Shown here piece after piece: positions 27,162-36,967 of a stretch of DNA of 49,204 bases. The translations under genes were made by a program, and so were the position numbers. Source of the stretch: Burkholderiales bacterium (GTDB taxonomy: Bacteria > Pseudomonadota > Gammaproteobacteria > Burkholderiales > Burkholderiaceae_C); contig CANBZB010000003.1 of the NCBI GenBank assembly GCA_947373745.1, positions 1 through 49,204 on the forward strand, written 5' to 3'. The notes beneath the pieces are model-generated. The model did no database searches. It saw nothing but the letters and a program-made list of their open reading frames with translations, and was not told the origin of the DNA. Position 1 is the stretch's first letter. Every line of letters begins with the position of its first letter.

Positions 27162-27503
27162 TCATAAAGCGTTCAGACGGGCACGAACCTGTGATAGCAA
27201 CAGCTCCAAATTGGGTACCAAGGTAGTAAATTGAGACTTTGTCAACTCAAAGGGCTGATTCCTAGATTTGGCATATAAATCGATTACCGAAGCTCCTAAG
27301 GATTCACCTGTGAACATGGGTAAAAAGCCTTTAAGTGCGTGAAGCGCATGCTCTGCTTTTTGCGTATTTCCGTGGGAAAAAGCGGCATCAAGAGTCAGTA
27401 GTTCCTGAGCCAAGCTGTGCTCAAAAGTGACTAAAAGTTGTTGCAACTGCTCAGGTTCATGGGCGAATTCTTTAGCGCGTGTTAAATCTAGCAGTAAAGA
27501 CAT
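27162..27503 (-). CDS. orphan Hpt (histidine phosphotransfer) domain protein
   Basis: 113 aa, all-helical; AEHALHALKGFLPMFTGESLGASVIDLYAKSR matches the HxLKG Hpt box. Confidence 0.65.
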   Translation of the reverse strand: MSLLLDLTRAKEFAHEPEQLQQLLVTFEHSLAQELLTLDAAFSHGNTQKAEHALHALKGFLPMFTGESLGASVIDLYAKSRNQPFELTKSQFTTLVPNLELLLSQVRARLNAL

Positions 27504-27550
27504 GGGCGAGAGGTAAATTAAAGGGTTGAGGCTTAAGGATAATAGCAGTC

Positions 27551-28741
27551 ATGAACCCTCTATTAAAAAGCCTTCAGCCCTACCCTTTTGAGCGTTTGAA
27601 GCAGCTTTTTTCCACGGTTACTCCTTCGGAAAAATATTCCCCCATCAGCCTGGGCATTGGTGAGCCAAGGCATGCCACGCCTCAACTGGTTTTGGATGCC
27701 CTCGCTACCTCTACTGAGGCATTAAGTTCCTATCCTGCGACAGCAGGCTTACCTGCCATGCGCCAATCCTGCGCCAATTGGGTGCAAAGGCGTTATGGCT
27801 TGACGCTAAATCCGAACACCCAAATCTTGCCGATCAACGGTTCTCGTGAAGCATTGTTTGCGTTTGCCCAAACCGTGGTTGATAGCGCGAAAGCTGGGGC
27901 GACTGTGGTGTGCCCAAATCCTTTCTATCAAATCTACGAGGGTGCAGCCTTGCTTGCAGGCGCACAAGCCTACTACGCGCCAAGTGACCCTGCTTTGAAT
28001 TTCAATGTGGATTGGTCAAAAGTTCCAGAAAACGTCTGGAAAAACACGCAGCTACTCTTTGTTTGCTCACCTGGCAACCCAACTGGCTCGGTAATGCCCT
28101 TGGCAGACTGGAAAACATTGTTTGAATTGAGTGACCGTTATGGCTTTGTCATTGCGAGCGACGAGTGCTACAGCGAGATTTATTTTCGGGAAGAGCCCCC
28201 ATTAGGGGGCTTAGAAGCCGCATTTAAATTAGGACGGACAGATTACAAAAACTTAGTCGCATTTACCAGTCTTTCCAAACGCAGCAATGTGCCTGGCATG
28301 CGAAGCGGCTTTGTGGCTGGGGATGTCACCCTTCTTAAACAGTTTTTGCTCTATCGCACCTACCACGGCAGCGCTATGAGTGGCATGGTGCAGGCGGCCA
28401 GCATAGCGGCCTGGAATGACGAAGCCCATGTTGTTGCCAATCGTGATATGTACCGTCAAAAGTTTGCGGCGGTTACCCCCCTGCTAGCGCAAGCGTTAGA
28501 CGTTAAGTTGCCTGATGCAGGTTTTTACCTGTGGGCGACTGTCCCTGGGGGGGACGACCAAGCTTTCGCAAGAGATCTCCTAGCTCAATACAATGTGACA
28601 GTATTGCCGGGCAGCTTTTTAGCGCGTGAGTCTCACGGCTTCAATCCTGGTGCGGGGCGCATTCGCATGGCTTTGGTTGCGGAAACCCAAGAGTGCATGC
28701 AAGCCGCACAACGCATCGTTGAATTTGTTCAACACCAGTAA
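27551..28741 (+). CDS. dapC: succinyldiaminopimelate transaminase
   Basis: Class I PLP aminotransferase ([27 protein letters not shown]) next to dapD and dapE. Confidence 0.9.
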   Translation: MNPLLKSLQPYPFERLKQLFSTVTPSEKYSPISLGIGEPRHATPQLVLDALATSTEALSSYPATAGLPAMRQSCANWVQRRYGLTLNPNTQILPINGSREALFAFAQTVVDSAKAGATVVCPNPFYQIYEGAALLAGAQAYYAPSDPALNFNVDWSKVPENVWKNTQLLFVCSPGNPTGSVMPLADWKTLFELSDRYGFVIASDECYSEIYFREEPPLGGLEAAFKLGRTDYKNLVAFTSLSKRSNVPGMRSGFVAGDVTLLKQFLLYRTYHGSAMSGMVQAASIAAWNDEAHVVANRDMYRQKFAAVTPLLAQALDVKLPDAGFYLWATVPGGDDQAFARDLLAQYNVTVLPGSFLARESHGFNPGAGRIRMALVAETQECMQAAQRIVEFVQHQ

Positions 28742-28770
28742 TTCCTCTTTACTTTTCAAAAAGACCAACC

Positions 28771-29595
28771 ATGACAGCACAACTTCAATCCATCATTGAT
28801 ACCGCTTGGGACAACCGCGCATCCATCAACGCTACTAACGCATCGCAAGAAGTTCGCGATGCCGTAGAACACGTTATTGCCGAAATGAACGCTGGACGTA
28901 TGCGCGTAGCCACCCGCCAAGCGGTTGGCCAATGGACAACGCACCAGTGGATTAAAAAAGCGGTGTTGCTGTCCTTCCGTTTGAAAGACAACGAAGTTAT
29001 CAAAGCCGGTGACTTGGGCTTCTATGACAAAGTCCCCACAAAATTCGCGCATTTGAGCGAAGAAGAAATGAAAGCGAGCGGCGTTCGCGTGGTTCCACCC
29101 GCTGTTGCACGCCGTGGCAGCTATATCGCCAAGGGCGCGATCCTCATGCCTAGTTACGTCAATATTGGGGCCTATGTCGACGAAGGCACCATGGTCGATA
29201 CATGGGCCACTGTTGGTTCATGCGCACAAGTGGGTAAAAACGTCCATTTATCTGGCGGCGTTGGTCTAGGCGGTGTGCTCGAACCCGTGCAAGCCAACCC
29301 CACCATCATTGAAGACAACTGCTTTATTGGTGCCCGCTCCGAGGTTGTGGAAGGCGTGATTGTTGAAGAGAACTCTGTGATCTCTATGGGCGTTTATATT
29401 GGCCAAAGCACCAAAATCTATGACCGAGCAACTGGCGAAGTGACGTACGGTCGTATCCCCTCTGGCTCAGTTGTGGTCTCTGGTAATTTACCCAGCGCAG
29501 ATGGCAAATACAGCTTGTATTGCGCGGTCATCGTCAAACGCGTTGACGCGCAGACCCGTGCCAAAACATCGTTGAACGACTTGTTGCGCGACTAA
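28771..29595 (+). CDS. dapD: 2,3,4,5-tetrahydropyridine-2,6-dicarboxylate N-succinyltransferase
   Basis: 274 aa; left-handed beta-helix hexapeptides ([40 protein letters not shown]). Confidence 0.96.
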   Translation: MTAQLQSIIDTAWDNRASINATNASQEVRDAVEHVIAEMNAGRMRVATRQAVGQWTTHQWIKKAVLLSFRLKDNEVIKAGDLGFYDKVPTKFAHLSEEEMKASGVRVVPPAVARRGSYIAKGAILMPSYVNIGAYVDEGTMVDTWATVGSCAQVGKNVHLSGGVGLGGVLEPVQANPTIIEDNCFIGARSEVVEGVIVEENSVISMGVYIGQSTKIYDRATGEVTYGRIPSGSVVVSGNLPSADGKYSLYCAVIVKRVDAQTRAKTSLNDLLRD

Positions 29596-29611
29596 ATTTT
29601 CGTTGTCCCCC

Positions 29612-30790
29612 ATGTCCCGCACCCTTGCGCTTGCCGAACAACTGATTGCACGTCCTTCGGCAACGCCTGAGGATGCCGGTTGTTTGGATTTAATAGCTTC
29701 TCACCTTGCGCCCTTAGGTTTTGTGTGTGAACGCATCGATAGCGGGCCAGACGCATTTCGTGTCAGCAATTTGTGGGCAATCAAACGCAGCACGCATGCC
29801 AACGCAAAAACATTGGTATTTGCGGGTCACACGGACGTAGTCCCAACTGGCCCCATTGCCCACTGGCGTAGCGACCCTTTTACGCCAACGCACCGCGACG
29901 GTAAATTGTTTGGTCGCGGCAGCAGTGATATGAAAACCTCATTGGCTGCTATGGTGGTTTCTATTGAAGAATTTCTAGCGGTTCAGACTGAGCCCGCTTT
30001 GAACATTGCCGTACTTTTCACCAGTGACGAAGAAGGTCCTGCTGTGGATGGGACCGTCAAAGTTTGCGAAGCCCTGAAATCCCGTGGTGAAAAACTCGAT
30101 TGGTGCATTGTGGGCGAACCCACATCGGTATCGCGTACGGGCGACATGATCAAAAACGGACGCCGTGGAACCATGAGCGGTAAGCTCACCATCAAAGGTA
30201 TTCAAGGGCATATTGCCTATCCGCAGTTGGCGCTCAATCCCATTCATGCCTTTGCACCTGCCCTGGCTGAACTCGCGCAAAAAGTATGGGATGAGGGTAA
30301 TGAATTTTTTCAGCCAACCTCTTGGCAGATTAGCAATATTCACGCGGGCACTGGTGCTAGCAATGTCATTCCAGGGGAGTGCATCGTAGATTTCAATTTC
30401 CGCTTTTCTACCGAATGCACAACCAATCAATTGCAACGCGGTGTAGAGGAAGTTTTAGAGCGTCACACACTGAACTACGCGATCACGTGGGTCATCGGAG
30501 GCTTGCCATTCCTTACTAAACCTGGCGATTTGGTACACGCTGTTCAAACCGCTATTGCAGATGAAACAGGCATAGAAACACAACTCTCGACAACGGGGGG
30601 GACCAGCGATGGCCGTTTTATTGCACAAATATGTCCGCAGGTCATTGAATTGGGGCCGCCCAACGCAACCATACATAAGATTGATGAACACATTGCTCTT
30701 GCAGATATTGAACCTCTCAAAAATATCTACCGACGCGTTTTAGAACGCTTACACAGCCTAGCCTCTGGCAACGAACAGCGCGTGCAATGA
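29612..30790 (+). CDS. dapE: succinyl-diaminopimelate desuccinylase
   Basis: M20 peptidase ([39 protein letters not shown]); MSRTLAL start. Confidence 0.95.
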   Translation: MSRTLALAEQLIARPSATPEDAGCLDLIASHLAPLGFVCERIDSGPDAFRVSNLWAIKRSTHANAKTLVFAGHTDVVPTGPIAHWRSDPFTPTHRDGKLFGRGSSDMKTSLAAMVVSIEEFLAVQTEPALNIAVLFTSDEEGPAVDGTVKVCEALKSRGEKLDWCIVGEPTSVSRTGDMIKNGRRGTMSGKLTIKGIQGHIAYPQLALNPIHAFAPALAELAQKVWDEGNEFFQPTSWQISNIHAGTGASNVIPGECIVDFNFRFSTECTTNQLQRGVEEVLERHTLNYAITWVIGGLPFLTKPGDLVHAVQTAIADETGIETQLSTTGGTSDGRFIAQICPQVIELGPPNATIHKIDEHIALADIEPLKNIYRRVLERLHSLASGNEQRVQ

Positions 30791-31695
30791 CGTCACGCCA
30801 AAGACTGAGCGCATTAATCACTGACTGTGCCACCCAACTTGAGAACGCCCATGCCCATGCGGGCTTAAGTTTTGGGCACGGCACCAACAATGCGCAGGAC
30901 GAAGCAGCTTGGTTGGTTTTATGGCAACTTGGTTTGCCCTTAGATACAGACTTTACCGACGACGAACAGGACGCATGGGTTGAAGCGGTCGACACCAGCA
31001 AGGTCCATCAATTGATTGCGCAGCGCATAGAGACGCGTAAGCCTGCAGCGTATTTGACACAAGAAGCATGGCTGGAAGGCGTTTCTTTTTATGTAGACGA
31101 ACGCGTGATCGTTCCGCGATCTTTAATAGCGGAAGTCTTAGCCTCTGGAAGTATTGATCCCTGGTTATCGACAAACACCAAGCGGGTACTCGATATGTGC
31201 ACGGGAAACGGTAGTTTGGGGATTCTTTCTGCCCTTGCCTATCCAGAAGTAGAGGTGATTGGCAGTGATATCAGCACTGAAGCTTTAGAGGTTGCCCAAA
31301 TTAATATTGACCGCCATGGATTGCAAGAGCGTGTGAAATTGCTGCACTCAGATGGGTTTCAAAATATCCAAGATAAATTTGATCTTATTTTGTGTAACCC
31401 TCCCTATGTGAATAGCCAGAGCATGGCGATATTGCCAAAAGAATATGTCAGCGAACCCGCATTAGCCTTAGATGGCGGCCCCGATGGCATGCGCTTTATT
31501 TCTCAACTCTTGCATGATGCTCCCAATTACATGCGAGAAAACGCTGTTCTGGTTTTAGAAATAGGGAATGAACGCGATTTCTTCGAAGCTGCTTTTCCTA
31601 AACTCGACGTTGTTTGGTTAAGCACCAGTGCGGGCGATGACCAAGTTCTTTTGATGGCTCGACAGGCAATCATTCTTCACAACACCAACACATGA
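30787..31695 (+). CDS. prmB: 50S ribosomal protein L3 N(5)-glutamine methyltransferase
   Basis: 302 aa; [39 protein letters not shown]. Confidence 0.92.
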   Translation: MTSRQRLSALITDCATQLENAHAHAGLSFGHGTNNAQDEAAWLVLWQLGLPLDTDFTDDEQDAWVEAVDTSKVHQLIAQRIETRKPAAYLTQEAWLEGVSFYVDERVIVPRSLIAEVLASGSIDPWLSTNTKRVLDMCTGNGSLGILSALAYPEVEVIGSDISTEALEVAQINIDRHGLQERVKLLHSDGFQNIQDKFDLILCNPPYVNSQSMAILPKEYVSEPALALDGGPDGMRFISQLLHDAPNYMRENAVLVLEIGNERDFFEAAFPKLDVVWLSTSAGDDQVLLMARQAIILHNTNT

Positions 31696-33638
31696 TTACC
31701 TTAAAAAATATTGTTTTGCGCAGAAGTGCCAAGGTCTTACTCGATAACGCGTCTGTCACCATCAATCCATCTGAAAAAGTAGGTTTGGTCGGTCGCAATG
31801 GTGCGGGTAAGTCGACGCTTTTTGGACTTTTGAACGGCAGTTTGCAAGAAGACGCCGGCCAATATCACATACCAGCCCAGTGGCGCATGGGACAAGTAGC
31901 GCAGGACATGCCAGAGACAGACCAAAGTGCGACTGAATTCGTGATCGAAGGCGATACCGTTTTATGCGATGCCCGACTTGAAGTCGCCGCTGCCGAGGCC
32001 AGCGGCGATGGCGATCGTATGGGCCACGCCTACATGGCACTTTATGACGCCGGCGAGCACGACGCGCCCGCTCGTGCGCAATCCTTAATATTAGGTCTTG
32101 GATTTAAAACCACGGAACTAGACAACCCCGTCAACAGCTTTTCGGGCGGTTGGCGTATGCGCTTGCAATTGGCGCGGGCGTTGATGTGCCCTTCTGATTT
32201 ACTCTTGTTAGACGAACCCACCAACCATTTGGATTTGGATGCACTTGTTTGGCTGGAAGCGTGGCTCAAGCGTTACGAAGGCACGATGGTGGTGATTAGC
32301 CATGACCGTGAGTTTTTAGATGCCGTCACCAATGTCACCTTGCACATTGATGCTGCCAAGCTGGTGAGGTACGGTGGCAATTACAGCAAGTTCGAGGATA
32401 TGCGCGCCGAACAAATGGAATTGCAACAAAATGCTTTTGCCAAACAGCAAGACAAGATTGCGCATCTACAAAAATTTATTGCACGCTTTAAAGCCAAAGC
32501 CAGTAAAGCCAAACAAGCCCAAAGCCGCGTCAAGGCTTTGGACCGGATGGAAAAAATTGCGCCATTGCTAGCGGATGCAGACTTTAGCTTTGAGTTCAAA
32601 GAGCCTGCTAATTTGCCCAACCCTATGTTGTCCATGCAAGGCGTTTCATTTGGTTACCCGCCCTTGTCAGATGCACCAGAAGGCACTGCGCCCACTGTCA
32701 TCGTACAAAACGTCAGCCGCTCTGTGTTGGCAGGTCAACGCATTGGTATTTTGGGCGCGAACGGCCAAGGCAAATCAACGGTTGTAAAGACGATTGCCCG
32801 CGATTTAGAGGCATTGGCTGGAGAAATAACGGAAGGAAAAGGCTTGAACATAGGCTACTTTGCACAGCAAGAACTTGATGTTTTGAAGCCTGCCGATACG
32901 CCCTTGCAGCACATGATTGATTTGGTAAAAAAACTTACCACGCAAGGAAAATTAGCAGGGCAAGCTACGCGCGAGCAAGATTTACGAAGTTATTTAGGCC
33001 AATTTAACTTCAGCGGGGACATGGTCAAACAAGCGGTTGGGAGCATGAGTGGTGGCGAGAAAGCCCGTTTAGTGTTGTGCATGATCGTTTGGCAACGCCC
33101 CAACCTCTTGCTGCTAGACGAACCCACCAACCACCTAGATTTAGCCACACGCGAAGCCTTGAGCATGGCCCTTAATGAGTTTGAAGGCACGGTTATGTTG
33201 GTGAGCCATGACCGCGCTTTACTTAGAGCGGTATGCGATGAGTTCTGGATGGTTTCGCGTGGTGGTATTGCACCGTTTGATGGTGACTTGGATGACTACC
33301 AGCGCTATTTGCTTGAAGAAAGTAAACGCCTCAGAGCCGAGGCAGTTGCTGCTGCAAACGCAACTCCCGCCGCACCTGCTAAACCCGCAGTCGACAACAG
33401 CCAAAATAACAAACAGGTACAAGAGAAGTTAAAACCTTTGAAAAAAGAGCTTGAAAAAGTAGAACCAAAGTTAGCTGCACTAGAGCAAGAAAAGGAATTA
33501 ACGCTTCAAAAACTCCTAGAGCCGTTGGATCCGAAAGAGATTGCCAACACCTCTAAACGTTTAAAAATAATTGAACAAGAAATAGCAGTTCTTGAAGCGC
33601 GTTGGTTGGAGATTAACGAGGCGCTTGAGGCTATATAA
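31692..33638 (+). CDS. ABC-F family ATPase (YheS/Uup-like)
   Basis: 648 aa; two ABC domains (GRNGAGKST; GANGQGKST), inter-domain linker, C-terminal coiled coil, no TM. Confidence 0.92.
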   Translation: MITLKNIVLRRSAKVLLDNASVTINPSEKVGLVGRNGAGKSTLFGLLNGSLQEDAGQYHIPAQWRMGQVAQDMPETDQSATEFVIEGDTVLCDARLEVAAAEASGDGDRMGHAYMALYDAGEHDAPARAQSLILGLGFKTTELDNPVNSFSGGWRMRLQLARALMCPSDLLLLDEPTNHLDLDALVWLEAWLKRYEGTMVVISHDREFLDAVTNVTLHIDAAKLVRYGGNYSKFEDMRAEQMELQQNAFAKQQDKIAHLQKFIARFKAKASKAKQAQSRVKALDRMEKIAPLLADADFSFEFKEPANLPNPMLSMQGVSFGYPPLSDAPEGTAPTVIVQNVSRSVLAGQRIGILGANGQGKSTVVKTIARDLEALAGEITEGKGLNIGYFAQQELDVLKPADTPLQHMIDLVKKLTTQGKLAGQATREQDLRSYLGQFNFSGDMVKQAVGSMSGGEKARLVLCMIVWQRPNLLLLDEPTNHLDLATREALSMALNEFEGTVMLVSHDRALLRAVCDEFWMVSRGGIAPFDGDLDDYQRYLLEESKRLRAEAVAAANATPAAPAKPAVDNSQNNKQVQEKLKPLKKELEKVEPKLAALEQEKELTLQKLLEPLDPKEIANTSKRLKIIEQEIAVLEARWLEINEALEAI

Positions 33639-33643
33639 ATGAA

Positions 33644-33672
33644 AAAAGGGTTTGCATTAAGCAAACCCTTTT
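33644..33672. terminator. bidirectional rho-independent terminator between ABC-F gene and tRNA-Lys
   Basis: AAAAGGGTTTGC-ATTAA-GCAAACCCTTTT: 12-bp stem with A/T tracts on both sides. Confidence 0.85.
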
Positions 33673-33681
33673 AAGTTTTAA

Positions 33682-33757
33682 TGGTGGGACCAGCGGGGGT
33701 CGAACCCACGACAAACGGATTAAAAGTCCGCTGCTCTACCAACTGAGCTATGGTCCC
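33682..33757 (-). tRNA. tRNA-Lys (anticodon TTT)
   Basis: GGGACCATAGCTCAGTTGGTAGAGCAGCGGACTTTTAATCCGTTTGTCGTGGGTTCGACCCCCGCTGGTCCCACCA; cloverleaf, loop CTTTTAA, encoded CCA. Confidence 0.97.
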
Positions 33758-33797
33758 GTCCCGCGATATAGCAATTTGCTACAGCGCGAAGCCTCAA

Positions 33798-33803
33798 ATT
33801 ATA
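33798..33803 (-). promoter_or_regulatory. candidate -10 box (TATAAT) for tRNA-Lys, overlapping the tcdA stop codon
   Basis: Minus strand TATAAT about 40 nt upstream of the mature tRNA 5' end; -35 not obvious. Confidence 0.5.
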
Positions 33804-34563
33804 GCGTAGAAATTTTATCCATCACCCACCCTGCTGCACATTGACCAAAAGTTGCGGTCACACTCACGACTGAACCATAACCGTGGCAGTTAAGTGAGCC
33901 ATCTGTATCGCCTTCTATCTGACAACTCGCATCTGCAGGTGCAACAGATTCTTTGCTGTAGACACAGACAACGCCTATTTTTTTCTTATCGCGTGGCGCT
34001 TGGTGTTCGCGTCGTAATCGATAGCGCAATTGGGCCAGCAATGGGTCGTGCGTTGTGAGGGAAAGGTCTTCAATATCAACTTTGTGGGCAGCCCGTTTTC
34101 CACCTGCAGCGCCTACGGTGATGAATGGTGTTTTAGTTTGTATCGCCCAAGCAGCCATCGCCGTTTTTGCCTTGATTTGGTCGCAAGCATCAATGACGGC
34201 GTCAATCTTTGCATGCAAAATCTCTGGCCAATTTTCAGGGCTTACAAATTCATCCACACAGGCCACGACACAATGTGGATTGATATGTGCAATACGCTGC
34301 TGCATCGCCAGTACTTTGGACATACCCAGCGTGTCATCGAGTGCATGGATTTGGCGGTTGATATTAGATTCTGCTATGTGATCGAAATCGATCAATGTAA
34401 GTTTTCCTACGCCACTGCGGGCCAGGGCTTCAACAGCCCACGAGCCAACTCCGCCTATTCCCACAACCGCAATATGCGCATCTCTAATCTGCTTCGCACC
34501 CGACACGCCATATAAGCGTTCAAGACCACCGAAACGTCGCGCAGTAATGTCTTGATGATTCAT
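33799..34563 (-). CDS. tcdA: tRNA threonylcarbamoyladenosine dehydratase (TcdA/CsdL, E1-like)
   Basis: RFGGLERLYGVSGAKQIRDAHIAVVGIGGVGSWAVEALARSGVGKLTLIDFDHIAESNINRQIHA. Confidence 0.93.
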   Translation of the reverse strand: MNHQDITARRFGGLERLYGVSGAKQIRDAHIAVVGIGGVGSWAVEALARSGVGKLTLIDFDHIAESNINRQIHALDDTLGMSKVLAMQQRIAHINPHCVVACVDEFVSPENWPEILHAKIDAVIDACDQIKAKTAMAAWAIQTKTPFITVGAAGGKRAAHKVDIEDLSLTTHDPLLAQLRYRLRREHQAPRDKKKIGVVCVYSKESVAPADASCQIEGDTDGSLNCHGYGSVVSVTATFGQCAAGWVMDKISTL

Positions 34564-34574
34564 CTAGAAGTGGT

Positions 34575-35687
34575 CTAGGACGTGCAAGGTTCAATAGAAG
34601 CAGCCTGCAGTTTTAAGGCGCAAATAGCGCCGAGCACAATCGATAAAACAGCAATAAAAGACATAAGACTTAAGGTAGACAAGCCACTTACACCTTGACC
34701 GAAAGTACAGCCCATGGCGGTAACACCGCCCACTCCCATAAGTACTCCGCCTAAAAGATGTCTGGCTAGATCTGCTACATCTGCAAAGCCTTCCCAACGA
34801 AATGAACGATTGAGGATGGCAGACGCACAAGCGCCTAGAACAACTCCCAATGCAGATACGATGCCTGCGGTCAAAACCTTGGAGGTATCGCTAAAAAATA
34901 GCAACCAATCAAGTAAGTAGGCTGCAGGCGCCACAAATGTCAGCGCCTCAATACGACCTGAATTTGTAGCAAGGTAAACAGACTCTAAGGTCTCGGGGTG
35001 CTCCTCAAGAAAACCCAGATGACCGCTGACCCACCACAATACGATGACTGATGCCCCCACACCGATTCCTGCAACAGCGTTTTCAAGTGTTCGGAAGTCT
35101 TTGCGCGAAAAAGCGATGACCAACAAAATTACCCCAATGACATATCCAGCGTAAATTGCTAGTTGTTGCGCATTACCACCCATAACCGACGAGAGCAATG
35201 AGCCAACATGTGAACCAGTCGGTATATCAAGTGCAACCCCGTCTAAGTATTTAGCGCGAACAACAGCTGTTAAACCTTTCAAGGTCGCAAACGCACTAAT
35301 TCCCATCACCATAAAAACTACCAGCGATTTCAAGTTGCCGCCACCGATGCGAACTAAGGTTTTATTGCCACATCCTGATGCATTGACCATGCCGTAGCCA
35401 AACATGAGGCCACCCACAATCGCAGAAAGCCACATCAATCGGTTGCTGGCATAAAGTGTTTTGGCTGGATTGATAGCTGAAACATCACACAAAAAAGCAA
35501 AGCCCAGCATGGCGGTAGCACTGGCGAGTATCCATTGACGGGCGCGCGTCCAGTCTTCAAGGTGAACGATGTCTGACAGGGCGCCAAGGGTACAAAAATG
35601 TGTACGCTGAGAAATAGCGCCCAAAGCCAAGGAGACTAAAAAAAAGGCCCAGAGGACCTCTTGTGTGATGGTTTGTATATCGATCAT
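34575..35687 (-). CDS. YeeE/YedE family membrane protein (putative sulfur-compound/thiosulfate transporter)
   Basis: 370 aa multi-TM; Cys motifs RTHFCTLGA, ASGCGNKTLVRIGGGN and GCTFGQGVSG. Confidence 0.85.
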   Translation of the reverse strand: MIDIQTITQEVLWAFFLVSLALGAISQRTHFCTLGALSDIVHLEDWTRARQWILASATAMLGFAFLCDVSAINPAKTLYASNRLMWLSAIVGGLMFGYGMVNASGCGNKTLVRIGGGNLKSLVVFMVMGISAFATLKGLTAVVRAKYLDGVALDIPTGSHVGSLLSSVMGGNAQQLAIYAGYVIGVILLVIAFSRKDFRTLENAVAGIGVGASVIVLWWVSGHLGFLEEHPETLESVYLATNSGRIEALTFVAPAAYLLDWLLFFSDTSKVLTAGIVSALGVVLGACASAILNRSFRWEGFADVADLARHLLGGVLMGVGGVTAMGCTFGQGVSGLSTLSLMSFIAVLSIVLGAICALKLQAASIEPCTS

Positions 35688-36427
35688 TTCAATTTAGATA
35701 AACGCTCTTTGGCTGCTGCTGCTGCTGACTCTGATTGGGGATATTTTTTCATGAGATCTTCGAGTGTCTTGCGGGCTGATTTCAGATCTTTCATTTCTAG
35801 TTGGCAGTTGGCAACAGAAAGCATTGCGTCTGGTGCACGCACATGTTCAGGGTCTTTGGTCAGCAAATTGTTGAAGTTTTTAATGGCGTCTTTGTATTCA
35901 CGGTTTGCATATTGCGCATTGCCCAACCAGAAAAGGCTTGTCACGCCATACCCACTTGTGGGATAGCGTTTGTTAAAGTCAATAAAGCCCTCACTCGCAA
36001 CTGAAAATTCACCCTTACGAAAGGCTGCTAAAGCCGCTTCATAAAAACGTACTTCGGTTGGGTCAGCGAGGAACTCCACATTGTCCAATTTGACTTTTAC
36101 CGGCTCAAACTTCTTGAGTCGCTCATCAACGCCTTGCGATAAGGCTTGCGCTGCTGCTTGCTGCTTGCGTAATTCTTGAGTTAACTCTTCTTTTTCGCCA
36201 CGAACACGTTGTATCTCGTTACGCAGACTTTCGAACAGATTTTGTTGCTCAATTAAATTATTTTGAAACTGCTTGATGTCATCTGAATTTTTTTTAATTT
36301 CTTCAGATTGGGTTTCAATTTTTTTCCGTAAATCTAAAATGGCACGACGGGCTTCGTCATCTTCAAAGAGGCCGGCATGCGCGGCAGTGATGCAGCACAG
36401 AGCTATAAGTAAGCTGATTTTTTTCAT
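35684..36427 (-). CDS. cpoB: Tol-Pal cell division coordinator CpoB/YbgF
   Basis: Signal peptide, coiled coil, TPR repeats (RFYEAALAAFRKGEFSVASEGFIDFNKRYPTSGY); next to pal. Confidence 0.92.
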   Translation of the reverse strand: MKKISLLIALCCITAAHAGLFEDDEARRAILDLRKKIETQSEEIKKNSDDIKQFQNNLIEQQNLFESLRNEIQRVRGEKEELTQELRKQQAAAQALSQGVDERLKKFEPVKVKLDNVEFLADPTEVRFYEAALAAFRKGEFSVASEGFIDFNKRYPTSGYGVTSLFWLGNAQYANREYKDAIKNFNNLLTKDPEHVRAPDAMLSVANCQLEMKDLKSARKTLEDLMKKYPQSESAAAAAKERLSKLK

Positions 36428-36939
36428 CGGTAAGTAATCTCAGCGCGACGGTTTTTGGAGAACGCTGCCTCATCATTACCAGTTGTTGCAGGCTTTTCTT
36501 TGCCGTAGCTGACGGCTTCCATTTGTCCGTCAGCTACACCTAGGGCATTGAGAGCGCGACGGACAGCTTCTGCACGTTTTTGGCCCAAAGCCAGGTTGTA
36601 TTCACTTCCGCCTCGCTCATCGGTATGGCCTTCAAGATTGGCACGGCGTGTACTATCTGCTTTGATAAAGCGCGCATGCGCTTCTAAAACCGACTGGAAT
36701 TCAGGTTTAACGGTGAAGCTGTCGTAGTCAAAGTAAACCACGTTGGATACGCCCGCAGGTCCAGGTTTGATGCCATTCAAGCTGCCAATTCCACGTGCAT
36801 CTAGTGATGAAACCGCGGACGCAGCGGTATTGGGGTTAGCGCCTGACCGATCTTCCACCGGAACATCATTGAGTTTGACGTTAGAAGTACAGCCCGAAAA
36901 AATCGCTACGAACAACAAAAGAGATAAAAGTTTTTTCAT
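36424..36939 (-). CDS. pal: peptidoglycan-associated lipoprotein Pal
   Basis: Lipobox LFVAIFSGC; OmpA motif ARFIKADSTRRANLEGHTDERGGSEYNLALGQKRAEAVRRAL. Confidence 0.95.
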   Translation of the reverse strand: MKKLLSLLLFVAIFSGCTSNVKLNDVPVEDRSGANPNTAASAVSSLDARGIGSLNGIKPGPAGVSNVVYFDYDSFTVKPEFQSVLEAHARFIKADSTRRANLEGHTDERGGSEYNLALGQKRAEAVRRALNALGVADGQMEAVSYGKEKPATTGNDEAAFSKNRRAEITYR

Positions 36940-36967
36940 AAAAGTATTCGCTTAATTGAGTGAGAGA

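Noticed and set aside
29447-29456. TACGGTCGTA, a third match to the operator core
   Set aside because: Lies inside dapD coding sequence; an 8-bp core is expected by chance about once or twice in this window.
35712-35726. (GCT)5 trinucleotide run in cpoB
   Set aside because: Encodes an Ser/Ala-rich C-terminal stretch in frame; too short to argue for phase variation.
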